Source: DATHGT01 sp035317605 (GTDB lineage Bacteria; Methylomirabilota; Methylomirabilia; Rokubacteriales; CSP1-6). From it: a DNA stretch of 44,199 bases. The notes below the pieces were generated by a model. The model ran no database searches and was not told the DNA's origin. It was given only the letters and a program-made list of their open reading frames with translations. The translations under genes were made by a program, and so were the position numbers. How positions within the stretch are numbered: position 1 is the first letter of the stretch; each line of letters starts with the position of its first letter. This document shows, piece after piece, positions 14,277-22,099 of this stretch. The stretch spans positions 1 to 44,199 of the forward strand of contig DATHGT010000036.1 of NCBI GenBank assembly GCA_035317605.1. Direction: 5' to 3'.

Positions 14277-16222
14277 TCCCCGAGCTGGGCCAGGGCGCGC
14301 TGCTTGTGGCGCTGGGCTTGGCCCTCTATGGAGGGCTTGCGGCCGCCGTGGCGGGACGGACCGGCCGCGCGAGCTTGCTCCAGTCGGCGCAGCACGCGGC
14401 GGTCGGCGTGTTCGTGCTCGTGATCGGCGCGCTGGTGCTGCTGACCTACGCGTTCCTGCGCTTCGACTTCTCGGTGCGCTACGTGGCGACCAACACCAAC
14501 CTCGGCACGCCGTTCTACTACCGGATCACCGCGGTGTGGGGCGCCCTGGAGGGCTCGATCATCCTGTGGGGCTCGATGCTCGCGCTCTACACGCTGGTGG
14601 TCATCGTGACCCAGCGCGAGCGCGCCCGCGAGTTCTACCCATGGGTGCTCGCGACCATGCTCGGGGTGCTCACCTTCTTCCTGCTCGTGATGACGATCGC
14701 GGCGCCGCCGTTCTCGCGCCTGACCCCGATCCCCGCCGACGGCCGCGGCCTCAACCCGCTGCTCGAGGACACCGGGATGATCACCCACCCGGTGGCCCTG
14801 TATCTGGGCTTCACCGGCTTCACGGTGCCGTTCGCGTTCGCCATCGCCGCGCTGGCCACCGGGCGCGTGGGCGAGGCCTGGATCGTGCTGACCCGCCGCT
14901 GGACGATCGTGGCGTGGTACTTCCTCTCGCTCGGCCTCCTCATCGGCGGGTGGTGGAGCTATCACGTGCTCGGCTGGGGCGGCTACTGGGCGTGGGATCC
15001 GGTGGAGAACGCCGCGTTCATGCCGTGGCTCACCGGCACCGCGCTGCTCCACTCGGTGATGATCCAGGAGCGGCGCCGGATGCTCAAGCTCTGGAACCTG
15101 ACGCTGGTGATCCTCACCTTCAGCCTCACGCTGTTCGGGACGTTCCTCACCCGCTCGGGGATCATCGCCTCCGTCCACGCGTTCACCCAGGGTACGATCG
15201 GCGTCTTCTTCCTGGCCTTCCTGGCCCTGGTGGTGCTGGGCGCGCTCGGGCTCCTGGCCTGGCGGTGGGAGGCCCTGCGCAGCACCGGCGAGCTGGATTC
15301 CGTGGTCTCGCGCGAGTCCGCGTTCCTGCTCAACAACGTGCTGCTGGTCGCCGCCGGCTTCACGGTGTTCTTCGGGACGGTGTTCCCGCTCCTGTCCGAG
15401 GCCGTGCGCGGCACCAAGGTGAGCGTGGGCGCGCCGTTCTTCAACCAGGTCAACGTGCCGCTGTTCCTGTCCCTGATCTTCCTCATGGGGGTGGGACCGC
15501 TCATCGCCTGGCGCCGCGCGTCGTGGGAGAATCTGCGCAGGAACTTCGTGTGGCCAGTGACGATCGGCGTGGTCGGGGCCGCGCTCTTCTGGGCCATGGG
15601 GATCCGCTCGGCGCTGGCCGTGCTCGCGCTGACCCTCACCGTCTTCGTGGCCGCCACGATCGCGCTGGACTTCGCCCGCGCCACCCGGGCGCGGCTCCGC
15701 TCGGGCCAGTCCGCGCTCCCCGCCATGGCCGGTCTGCTCGTGCGTCACAACCGGCGGTACGGCGGCTTCGTCGTCCACCTCGGCATTCTCGTGATCACCC
15801 TCGGAGTCACGGGCTCGCAGGCGTGGTCGGTGCAAACCGAGACCACGCTGCGTCAAGGTGAAGTGGCCCAGCTCGCCGGCTACCGGGTGCGCTTCGACGG
15901 GCTGTCGCCGAGCCAGGAGTCGAACCACTTCCGCGTGATCGGAAGGTTCACGGTGAGCAACGGGCGCGCGCGCCCGACCGTGATGCAGCCGGCCAAGAAG
16001 TTCTATCCCCAGGAGTCGTCACCGATCGCCGGCGTCGACTACGAGCTGGGATTTCGCGAGGACCTCTATCTCGTGCTGGGCGACTTCACGCGGGACGGCA
16101 CGCAGGCCACGGTCAAGATCCAGGTCAACCGCCTGGTGAGCTGGATCTGGATCGGCGGGCTCATCCTCACCCTCGGCACGGTCCTGGCGATCCTGCCGGA
16201 GCGCCGCCCGAGACCCGCGTGA
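14273..16222 (+). CDS. ccmF: Cytochrome c heme lyase subunit CcmF
   Basis: Large membrane subunit that joins heme to apocytochrome c. The 649-residue protein has many membrane spans and the WWD heme-handling motif GWGGYWAWDPVENAAFMPWL (about residues 233-252), preceded by the conserved TPFYYRITAVWGALEGSI region. It ends in a periplasmic domain and a last helix, ILTLGTVLAILPERRP. Full length for the family. The GTG start overlaps the ccmE stop and its TGA overlaps the ccmG GTG. A long open frame on the opposite strand here is a GC-rich artefact. Confidence 0.95.
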   Translation: MIPELGQGALLVALGLALYGGLAAAVAGRTGRASLLQSAQHAAVGVFVLVIGALVLLTYAFLRFDFSVRYVATNTNLGTPFYYRITAVWGALEGSIILWGSMLALYTLVVIVTQRERAREFYPWVLATMLGVLTFFLLVMTIAAPPFSRLTPIPADGRGLNPLLEDTGMITHPVALYLGFTGFTVPFAFAIAALATGRVGEAWIVLTRRWTIVAWYFLSLGLLIGGWWSYHVLGWGGYWAWDPVENAAFMPWLTGTALLHSVMIQERRRMLKLWNLTLVILTFSLTLFGTFLTRSGIIASVHAFTQGTIGVFFLAFLALVVLGALGLLAWRWEALRSTGELDSVVSRESAFLLNNVLLVAAGFTVFFGTVFPLLSEAVRGTKVSVGAPFFNQVNVPLFLSLIFLMGVGPLIAWRRASWENLRRNFVWPVTIGVVGAALFWAMGIRSALAVLALTLTVFVAATIALDFARATRARLRSGQSALPAMAGLLVRHNRRYGGFVVHLGILVITLGVTGSQAWSVQTETTLRQGEVAQLAGYRVRFDGLSPSQESNHFRVIGRFTVSNGRARPTVMQPAKKFYPQESSPIAGVDYELGFREDLYLVLGDFTRDGTQATVKIQVNRLVSWIWIGGLILTLGTVLAILPERRPRPA

Positions 16223-16749
16223 AGCGTGTCTGGCCCTGGCTGATCCCGCTCTCCGCGATCCCGCTGCTGCTGCTCCTCGCCTACGGCTTCCGGCTGAACC
16301 CGCGCGACGTCCCCTCGCCGCTCGTCGGCCGCCCGGCCGCCGCGTTCGCGCTCACCACGTTCGATGGCCAACCCGTCAGCCTGGAAAGTTTGCGCGGCAA
16401 GGTCGTGGTGCTGAACTTTTGGGCGTCGTGGTGCAACCCCGCGTGCTACGACGAAGCGCCGGTACTCGAGCGGGGCTGGCGCGCCTGGCGGGACCGCGGG
16501 GTGATGGTGGTCGGCGTCGACATCCAGGACACGGTGGACGCCGCGCAGAAGTTCATGCGTGAGTTCAGGCTGACGTTTCCGAACGCGCGCGACGTCAACG
16601 GGCAGGTCTCGATCGACTACGGCGTCTACGGCGTTCCCGAGACCTTCTTCATCGACCGGCAGGGTCGCATCCGCGCCAAGCACGTCGGCGCCGTCACCGA
16701 CGCCGACTTCCGCTCCAAGGTCGAAGCCCTGGTCGCCGAGCCCTCTTAG
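16219..16749 (+). CDS. ccmG: CcmG/DsbE-type thioredoxin-like protein with CX3C site
   Basis: Membrane-tethered thioredoxin-fold protein expected to reduce apocytochrome cysteines. The 176-residue protein has an N-terminal anchor (about 5-23), then TlpA/ResA-like strands. The active site reads WASWCNPACYDEAP, with Cys72 and Cys76 separated by three residues, whereas the family normally has CXXC. The cis-Pro is Pro140 in YGVPETFFID and the core is otherwise intact. The GTG start overlaps the ccmF stop. It is the last gene of the first ccm block. Function as CcmG is inferred from context and fold. Confidence 0.85.
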   Translation: MKRVWPWLIPLSAIPLLLLLAYGFRLNPRDVPSPLVGRPAAAFALTTFDGQPVSLESLRGKVVVLNFWASWCNPACYDEAPVLERGWRAWRDRGVMVVGVDIQDTVDAAQKFMREFRLTFPNARDVNGQVSIDYGVYGVPETFFIDRQGRIRAKHVGAVTDADFRSKVEALVAEPS

Positions 16750-16760
16750 TCCGAGCGGGT

Positions 16761-17180
16761 TTATCCGCCGGACTTCCGGAGCGAGATGCCGCCGCCGGTG
16801 CGGGCGCCGGCAAGGAAGCTGTCGCCGTAACCGAAGAGGACGTCGCTGCCCTGGAGTCTCAGGATGAGCGACACCGTGCGCCCCACGGACATGGTGTCGC
16901 CTTCCGTCACTTTCCCTTCGAGGACCACGCGCTGGCCGATCCGCCGCGCGACCCCGACCGCGACCCCCTCGCAGGTCAACGTCCACTTGCCGTCGGCGGC
17001 GAGCACGAAGCGCGCAGGCGCGGAGCTGGGACCGGACTCGGACGCACTGCTGGAGGCGGTCATGGTCCCCGTCCACGTTCCCGCGAAGGGACCAAGGTCG
17101 TCCGGTGACTGGGCGAGCGCCCCGGTCGCGAACGCGGACAGCACCGCCACCAGCCCGATCACCACGCCTCGTCGCCTCAC
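16761..17180 (-). CDS. Secreted hypothetical protein, paralogue of the lipoprotein at 17274-17705
   Basis: A 139-residue protein with a cleavable signal (GVVIGLVAVLSAFATGALAQ). The mature part begins with LGPFAGTWTGTM and contains APARFVLAADGKWTLTCEG and VGRTVSLILRLQGSDVLFGYG. The order and many residues match the neighbouring gene, so the two are tandem duplicates. I chose the GTG at 17180, which follows GGGAGG by 6 nt; an ATG at 17198 is possible. The fold is probably a small beta-barrel, lipocalin-like in appearance, but no family is recognised. It converges with ccmG. Confidence 0.65.
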   Translation of the reverse strand: MRRRGVVIGLVAVLSAFATGALAQSPDDLGPFAGTWTGTMTASSSASESGPSSAPARFVLAADGKWTLTCEGVAVGVARRIGQRVVLEGKVTEGDTMSVGRTVSLILRLQGSDVLFGYGDSFLAGARTGGGISLRKSGG

Positions 17181-17273
17181 ACCGCACCTCCCGCACATCG
17201 GGTTCGCCCGGCGAACGCGGGCGGCCCCCATTGTACGGTGGTTCACTTCGAGACGAGGAGCGAGAAGCGGGCG

Positions 17274-17705
17274 CTACGCCGACTGTCGCTTCAGGAGTAT
17301 CTCGTCGTCGATGCGGAGGCCGAGGAAGAAGGCCTGACCGCTCCCGAAGAGCGCGGTCCCGCGCGGCTTCAGCACGAACGACACCTCGCGGCCGACCGTC
17401 ATGGGATCGCCGGCCGTCACGCGTCCCTCCCCGACGATGCCCTTGGCCGTTTGCCGAGCGACGCCGGTGACGACGGTGCCCCCGGAGCTCGTGAGCGTAA
17501 AGCGCCCGTCGTCGCCGAGGGTGAGACGCGCCGGCGCTTCGACGCGGCCGAGCGCGCTGGCCATGTCCCGGCTCATGATCGTGCCCGTCCACTGGCCCGC
17601 GAAGGGCCGAAGGTCCGTCGCCGACACCGTCCGCGACGCGCCGCTGGGCGCGGTCGCACATCCGGCCACCAAGAACAGCACCGCGATCGTCAACCATGTC
17701 TTCAC
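17274..17705 (-). CDS. Putative lipoprotein, hypothetical
   Basis: A 143-residue protein with a lipobox (LFLVAGC, lipidated Cys16) and a mature domain starting LRPFAGQWTGTIM. It continues with APARLTLGDDGRFTLTSSGG, a GVARQTAKGIVGEGRVTAGD segment and VGREVSFVLKPRGTALFGSG. It is clearly paralogous to the gene just downstream, which keeps an ordinary signal peptide instead. The GTG start follows GGAGG by 5 nt. It lies divergent from htrA, with 84 nt between. The function is unknown; a periplasmic binding or stabilising role would fit. Confidence 0.65.
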   Translation of the reverse strand: MKTWLTIAVLFLVAGCATAPSGASRTVSATDLRPFAGQWTGTIMSRDMASALGRVEAPARLTLGDDGRFTLTSSGGTVVTGVARQTAKGIVGEGRVTAGDPMTVGREVSFVLKPRGTALFGSGQAFFLGLRIDDEILLKRQSA

Positions 17706-17789
17706 GACAACCTCCATTCGCCGAACATTCTGTGCAACCGCGGTGCCGCCGGAAAGAGCGTGGCATGGTCCCTGCTTCCCTGAACGAGC

Positions 17790-18914
17790 ATGCGACGCCT
17801 GGGAATCCTGCTCTCCGTGACCGTGCTCGTCGTGGTGGGACTGGTGGCCAGTGGCGTGATCCGGGTGGAAGTCCATTCGCCCAGCGGCGCCGAAGCCAAA
17901 CCGTTCTGGCGGGACAAGCCCGTCACCGAAACGTTGCCCGACGGTCTGCGCATCTGGGTCGAGATCGCGCGGGCGGTGAGGCCGGCGGTCGTCAACATCA
18001 GCACCACCGAGAAGGTGAAGAGCCCGCTCGGCGACGATCTGTTCAGCCGCCTGTTCGAAGGCCAGGCGCGGCGGCCGCGCACCGCGCTCGGCTCCGGGTT
18101 CATCGTCTCCGCCGACGGCTACGTGGTCACCAACTTCCACGTGGTGCGGGAGGCCGCGCAGATCATGGTGCGCACCGCCGACCAGCACGAGCACGTGGCC
18201 AAGATGGTGGGGGGCGACGCCAAGACCGACCTCGCGCTGCTGAAGATCGACGGCGGCGAGCTGCCCACGCTGCCCTTCGGCGACTCCGACCGTCTCGAAG
18301 TCGGCGAGCCGGTGATGGCGATCGGCAATCCGTTCGGGCTCGAGCAGACCGTGACCACCGGGATCGTGAGCGCCAAGGAGCGGTTCATCGGCGGCGGGCC
18401 CTACGACGACTTCATCCAGACCGACGCGTCGATCAATCCCGGCAACTCGGGCGGTCCGCTCGTCGACACGCGCGGCGCGCTCGTCGGCATCAACTCCGCG
18501 ATTTTCTCGCAGACCGGCGGCTGGGCCGGCATCAGCTTCGCGATTCCCGTGAGCCTGGCCCGTCAGGTCTTGCCCCAGCTCAAGGAGGGCGGCCGTGTCG
18601 TGCGTGGCTACCTCGGAGTCGGGGTCGCGCCGGTCACGCCGGAGACCGCGCGGGAAGCCAAGCTTCCCGCGCCGCGCGGTGCGGTGGTGGTCGAGGTCGC
18701 GTCGGGATCGCCGGCCGCCCGCGCCAAGCTAGCTCCCGGCGACGTGATCACGGCCTTCAAGGGCGAGCCGGTCAACGGCCCCCGAGATCTCACCCGCCGC
18801 GTCGCCGGCACGCCGCCCGGCACCGGCGTCACGCTGGCCTTCATTCGCAACGGAGAGCCGCGCACCGCCGACGTCACGCTCGGCGAGCTCCGCGACGCCG
18901 ATGCGAAGCGATGA
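17790..18914 (+). CDS. Trypsin-like serine protease with PDZ domain, HtrA/DegP family
   Basis: Periplasmic or membrane-anchored protease/chaperone for misfolded envelope proteins. The 374-residue protein has an N-terminal anchor or signal (about 4-24). The triad is His117 (VTNFHVV), Asp147 (KTDLALL) and Ser220 (INPGNSGGPL). One PDZ domain spans about 270-365 (YLGVGVAP to VTLAFIRNG). With a single PDZ it resembles DegS/HtrA rather than two-PDZ DegP. No clear ribosome site precedes the ATG. It may serve envelope quality control together with HtpX. Confidence 0.92.
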   Translation: MRRLGILLSVTVLVVVGLVASGVIRVEVHSPSGAEAKPFWRDKPVTETLPDGLRIWVEIARAVRPAVVNISTTEKVKSPLGDDLFSRLFEGQARRPRTALGSGFIVSADGYVVTNFHVVREAAQIMVRTADQHEHVAKMVGGDAKTDLALLKIDGGELPTLPFGDSDRLEVGEPVMAIGNPFGLEQTVTTGIVSAKERFIGGGPYDDFIQTDASINPGNSGGPLVDTRGALVGINSAIFSQTGGWAGISFAIPVSLARQVLPQLKEGGRVVRGYLGVGVAPVTPETAREAKLPAPRGAVVVEVASGSPAARAKLAPGDVITAFKGEPVNGPRDLTRRVAGTPPGTGVTLAFIRNGEPRTADVTLGELRDADAKR

Positions 18915-19007
18915 AGCGATGGCTCAGGCGCGATCGGCCTGGATGGGGCGGCGCTTGAGCATACATCCTCAGAAATGCGGCTTCGTCGCCGGGGAGTGTA
19001 CGATCGA

Positions 19008-19286
19008 ATGGTGAGACATCTTCGCCGCATCGCCGTGGCGTTCGTGGGCGGGACCGTCCTCGCCGTCGGCGTGGTCATGGTGGTGCTTCCCGGTCCGGCG
19101 GTGGTGGTGATTCCGGCGGGCCTCGCGATTCTCGCGACCGAGTTCCCCTGGGCGCGACGCCTGCTTCACCGGGTCAGGAGCACGGCCGGGCGTGGCTTGG
19201 CGCTCTTCAGACGGCGAGCGCCTGCGGAACACCCCGAGCGGCCCGCGGACGCGCCGCCCGAAGCTCGCCGGCTTCGCGCGTCCTGA
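19008..19286 (+). CDS. PGPGW-type small membrane protein
   Basis: A 92-residue protein with two adjacent hydrophobic segments around LPGPAVVVIPAGLAILATEF and the following PWARRLL, the pattern of the PGPGW family of putative transmembrane proteins. The C-terminal third is basic and proline-rich. I use the ATG at 19008, which has a distant GGGGAG; an ATG at 18975 in frame would add 11 residues. Family members are of unknown function. It stands 93 nt after htrA and may share its transcript. Confidence 0.65.
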   Translation: MVRHLRRIAVAFVGGTVLAVGVVMVVLPGPAVVVIPAGLAILATEFPWARRLLHRVRSTAGRGLALFRRRAPAEHPERPADAPPEARRLRAS

Positions 19287-19403
19287 GCGTCAGCGATCCG
19301 GGCGCGTCGCGTCGTCGGAACGGGCGCCTGACACCAGCCACGCTCGGAAGGCGGGAAAGATCGGCGGGCCGCGGAGCATCCACGGCCGCACCCGAGGCGT
19401 GGC

Positions 19404-20303
19404 TCACGGCCTCCACGCCAGCCTCGGCCGCGCCCGCTCCGTCACGCGCACGCTCACCGCGTGACCCAGGCCCTGCGCCGCGTGATATCCGTGAGCCAGC
19501 GCGCCGACGTCCAGATCGACGGTGGCCAGGTCCTGGATCGAGACGTCGCGCGCCGGCGTCGGGGTCAGCGTGGTCACCGTCTTCACGTAGCGGCGGCACG
19601 CCCCGCACGTCTCGGCCTTGCGCGTCTCCGCGGTGGCCTCGGAGACCAGCGGGCCGAGCGTGAGGTGATGGCGGTTGCCGCAGTACGGACAGCGGAGCCA
19701 CTCCGTCCGCCAGTCGCCGCCGCAGCGCGTGCAGCGCAGGCAGCGCGCGCGCTCGAGCCCGCGCGCTTCGGCGAGCGCGGGCCAGGCGCCGCAGATCGGA
19801 CAGTAGCCGTGGTCCCAGGTCGCGCTCACCAACGAGGACCAGCGCCGCGCGCACGCCTGGAGCAGCGGCATGGCCGCGACCGCGGCGACGGGCGCGAACG
19901 CGTCGCGGTCGGCGCCGATCCCCTCGGCGAGCGCGTCGAGCCGCGCCCGATCCGCGGCGAGCGCGGCCTCGAGGATGGCCGGCGCATCGAGCAGCCGAAC
20001 GCGCGCGGCCTTGGCCAGCGATCCCGAGGCGCCGGCCTCGGCGGCGATGGTCAACAGCGAGCGAATCCGGCGGTCGAGCGCCCGTCCAGACATCGGGAAG
20101 GTCGCGCCGTCGACGAGCGGCGCATCGCCCGAACGAGCGTCCGGTATCGCGCTCCGGGCCGGCGGCGATTCAGGGACGGCGTCCGCGTAGCCGGGATCGT
20201 CGATCTCCGACCGCGTCGCTTCCAGGAGCCGCAGCCATGATCGGAACTCCGGCTGCTCGTGGCGAAGCGCTTCGAGCGGATCTGCCTCCGCGCGCGCGAT
20301 CAT
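19404..20303 (-). CDS. fdhE: Formate dehydrogenase accessory protein FdhE
   Basis: Cytoplasmic rubredoxin-like protein needed to activate respiratory formate dehydrogenase. The 299-residue protein has the family's paired cysteines: CPICG (168-171), a CLRCTRCGG stretch (188-195), CPYCGN (205-210) and CGAC (233-236). The TVDLDVGALAHGYHAAQG ending is diagnostic. The ATG overlaps the stop of a 20-codon upstream frame. No formate dehydrogenase subunit genes occur in the window, so it must act on an enzyme encoded elsewhere. The 117 nt between this gene and the PGPGW gene show nothing notable. Confidence 0.9.
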   Translation of the reverse strand: MIARAEADPLEALRHEQPEFRSWLRLLEATRSEIDDPGYADAVPESPPARSAIPDARSGDAPLVDGATFPMSGRALDRRIRSLLTIAAEAGASGSLAKAARVRLLDAPAILEAALAADRARLDALAEGIGADRDAFAPVAAVAAMPLLQACARRWSSLVSATWDHGYCPICGAWPALAEARGLERARCLRCTRCGGDWRTEWLRCPYCGNRHHLTLGPLVSEATAETRKAETCGACRRYVKTVTTLTPTPARDVSIQDLATVDLDVGALAHGYHAAQGLGHAVSVRVTERARPRLAWRP

Positions 20304-20362
20304 CGGCTCAGGCGGTCCTCATAAGCCTTGAATTTTTCGGTGATCCCTGTAATCGATGTCAT
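20300..20362 (-). CDS. Possible 20-aa peptide coupled to fdhE
   Basis: An ATG with a good ribosome site (GAGGGAG, 6 nt before) opens a 20-codon frame whose TGA overlaps the fdhE ATG (ATGA). The peptide is charged and its codons are far richer in A/T than the neighbouring genes. It could be a leader that sets fdhE translation, or the remnant end of a lost upstream gene. I recognise no family. Confidence 0.35.
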   Translation of the reverse strand: MTSITGITEKFKAYEDRLSR

Positions 20363-20450
20363 GGGTGACTCCCTCTACCATGGTTGGAACGCACGCCGAG
20401 ACGCACTGGCGGCGGCTCGGTTGACTGGAATTGCGCTCCATGCGATGCAC

Positions 20451-20470
20451 CATTGGACCTTCGTCCAATG
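20451..20470. promoter_or_regulatory. Perfect 8-bp inverted repeat (possible operator or hairpin)
   Basis: CATTGGAC-CTTC-GTCCAATG is a perfect palindrome with a 4-nt spacer. It lies in the 292-nt non-coding space between the start of the fdhE unit and ccmH. The arms are AT-richer than their surroundings, as in many repressor operators. The rest of this gap holds a -10-like box before ccmH and no convincing gene. Confidence 0.4.
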
Positions 20471-20641
20471 CCGATCCCCGTCGTCGAGCAGCGCGCTCAC
20501 GGTCATGCGCGGGCTGGGGCGGAGCCGCGGCGGACGCCGCTGCTGATCCTGCTCGCTGACCGCCACAGGTACGGAGCAATCCGTGTGCCTGTAACTCGCG
20601 CCGAAGCGCGGCCGCCGTCCCGGGGCAGAATCGATTCGGTG

Positions 20642-20647
20642 TAGGCT
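20642..20647 (+). promoter_or_regulatory. Putative -10 box for a leaderless ccmH transcript
   Basis: TAGGCT ends 7 nt before the GTG at 20655 and there is no ribosome site between. This favours GTG 20655 as the start codon over the ATG at 20670. Confidence 0.35.
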
Positions 20648-20654
20648 AGACCGC

Positions 20655-21158
20655 GTGACGCTGAGGCCAATGACCTGCAACCGATTGCATCGCGCGCTCG
20701 CTGTCGCGGCGCTCGCTGTCGCGGCGCTCGCCCTCGTCGTCGCCCTGCCGGTGGCCGCGCTCGCACAGCATCCGGCTCGCCACGTCGAGGAACAGGTGGT
20801 GTACGAAATCGCTGGACAGTTGCGGTGCGTGGTCTGCCAGAACCTCTCGGTGGCCGACTCGCCGTCCGAGATGGCGTTACAGATGCGCGGGGTGATCAAG
20901 GAGCGACTGGCCGCGGGTGAACGCCCGGACCAGGTCGTGCGCTACTTCGTCGACAAGTACGGCGACTGGATCCTGCTCGCGCCGCCCCGGCGGGGGTTTT
21001 CGCTGATCGTCTGGATCTTCCCGTTCGTCGCCGTCGTCGTGGGACTCGGCATCGTCGCGCTGGTCCTCCGCCGGTGGACGCGGCGTCGCCGCCCGTCACC
21101 CCAGACGCCGCTCGACGCCGACATGAGCGAGCGCATCCGCCGGGAGATCGAAGCGTGA
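20655..21158 (+). CDS. ccmH: Cytochrome c maturation protein CcmH (N-terminal type)
   Basis: Periplasm-facing redox protein that works with CcmG and CcmF on apocytochrome cysteines. The 167-residue protein has a signal sequence ending in AALAQ, the diagnostic LRCVVCQNLSVADSPSEMA motif with its two redox cysteines, and then a membrane helix (LIVWIFPFVAVVVGLGIVAL). The signal-peptide region contains a 15-bp DNA unit repeated in tandem (20695-20730). Start GTG at 20655; ATG 20670 is an alternative. The gene overlaps ccmI by GTGA and is separated from the main ccm block by about 4 kb. Confidence 0.93.
   Translation: MTLRPMTCNRLHRALAVAALAVAALALVVALPVAALAQHPARHVEEQVVYEIAGQLRCVVCQNLSVADSPSEMALQMRGVIKERLAAGERPDQVVRYFVDKYGDWILLAPPRRGFSLIVWIFPFVAVVVGLGIVALVLRRWTRRRRPSPQTPLDADMSERIRREIEA
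20695..20730 (+). repeat. 15-bp tandem repeat in the ccmH signal peptide
   Basis: The unit CGCTCGCTGTCGCGG occurs twice in full and a third time in part. It encodes repeated Leu-Ala-Val-Ala-Ala within the hydrophobic core. Unit gain or loss would lengthen or shorten the signal helix by five residues without frameshift. Confidence 0.8.
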
Positions 21159-22099
21159 TCGGGGTGCTGGTGGTGGTCCTGGTCCTCGGCATCCCCGCGC
21201 TGGCGTTCGCGGTGTGGCCGCTCTGGAGTCGCCGCGGGACCACGATCCTGCGCCTGCCCCCCGGTCCCCGCGGCGAGCTGCTCGAGCAGAAGCGTCAGGC
21301 CGTGCGCAGTCTGCGCGAGCTGGCCTTCGAGCACGAAGCCGGACACATCTCCGACGACGACTACGCGGATCTCCGCGCGCGCTACGAAGGCGAGACCGCG
21401 GCGGTGCTGGTCGAGCTGGATCGCCTGGGTCCGGCACCAGCCGAGCCGCCGCCCGCCGCCGCGAGGCGTGGCCGCGGATGGCGCCACCCGCTCGCGATCG
21501 GCGCGGCGGCGGCCGCGCTGCTGGTCTTCGGCATCGGGATCGGCGCCGGCATCGTGCGCTACACGGCTCCCGAGCCGCCGGACCCGGGACCGATGCCGGG
21601 ATCACGCCCGCTCGCGCCGATCGAGGCCGGGCCGCCGCCGTCGGTGGGCGGCGCCCCGCCGTCAGCCGGTGGCGCGCCGCCTTCAACGGGCGGCGCGCCG
21701 CGAGCGGTCACGCCCGAGATGCTCCAGGGAATGCTCCAGGCCGCGCGCTCGAGTCTGTTCGAGGGACGCTACGGCGAGGCGATCGCGGCGTACCAGGCGA
21801 TTCTCAAGCGCGATCCGAAGAACGTCGACGCGATGACCCATCTCGCGCTGATCGTGGCCATCGGCGGCCACGCCGACACCGCGCTCGAAACCTTCGACAA
21901 GGTCCTCGGCCTCGACCCGAACTACGAGCCCGCCCTGCTCTACCGCGGCCAGGTCCTCTACGAATCCAAGCAGGACACCGCCGGCGCCATCAAGTCCTGG
22001 GAAAAATTCCTCGCCCTCACTCCACCGGGCGAAGACCGCGACCGCGTCACCAAGATGATCGCCGACGCCAAAGCCGCGCCGGCACCGGCCAAGAAGTAG
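21155..22099 (+). CDS. ccmI: CcmI-like TPR protein of cytochrome c maturation
   Basis: Apocytochrome c-binding chaperone of the System I heme lyase. The 314-residue protein has an N-terminal helix (about 1-22) and a cytoplasmic LEQKRQAVRSLRELAFEHEAGHIS region typical of CcmI. A second helix follows (about 115-135), then a Pro/Gly linker with three GGAPPS-like repeats (about 166-186) and two to three TPR units (about 190-300). GTG start within the ccmH stop. Its TAG abuts the stop codon of the convergent regulator gene exactly. Confidence 0.85.
   Translation: MIGVLVVVLVLGIPALAFAVWPLWSRRGTTILRLPPGPRGELLEQKRQAVRSLRELAFEHEAGHISDDDYADLRARYEGETAAVLVELDRLGPAPAEPPPAAARRGRGWRHPLAIGAAAAALLVFGIGIGAGIVRYTAPEPPDPGPMPGSRPLAPIEAGPPPSVGGAPPSAGGAPPSTGGAPRAVTPEMLQGMLQAARSSLFEGRYGEAIAAYQAILKRDPKNVDAMTHLALIVAIGGHADTALETFDKVLGLDPNYEPALLYRGQVLYESKQDTAGAIKSWEKFLALTPPGEDRDRVTKMIADAKAAPAPAKK

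Noticed and set aside
14231..15928. A 565-codon frame antisense to ccmF
   Set aside because: It is rich in His, Arg, Gly and Glu in the way expected from the reverse of GC-rich membrane-protein codons, has no domain, and opposes a clear CcmF.
20328..20546. Plus-strand frame opening with NFSVIPVIDVMGDSLYHG, faintly like a HisA N-terminus
   Set aside because: The resemblance ends after about 12 residues, there is no ribosome site, and the strand opposite carries the better supported fdhE leader.
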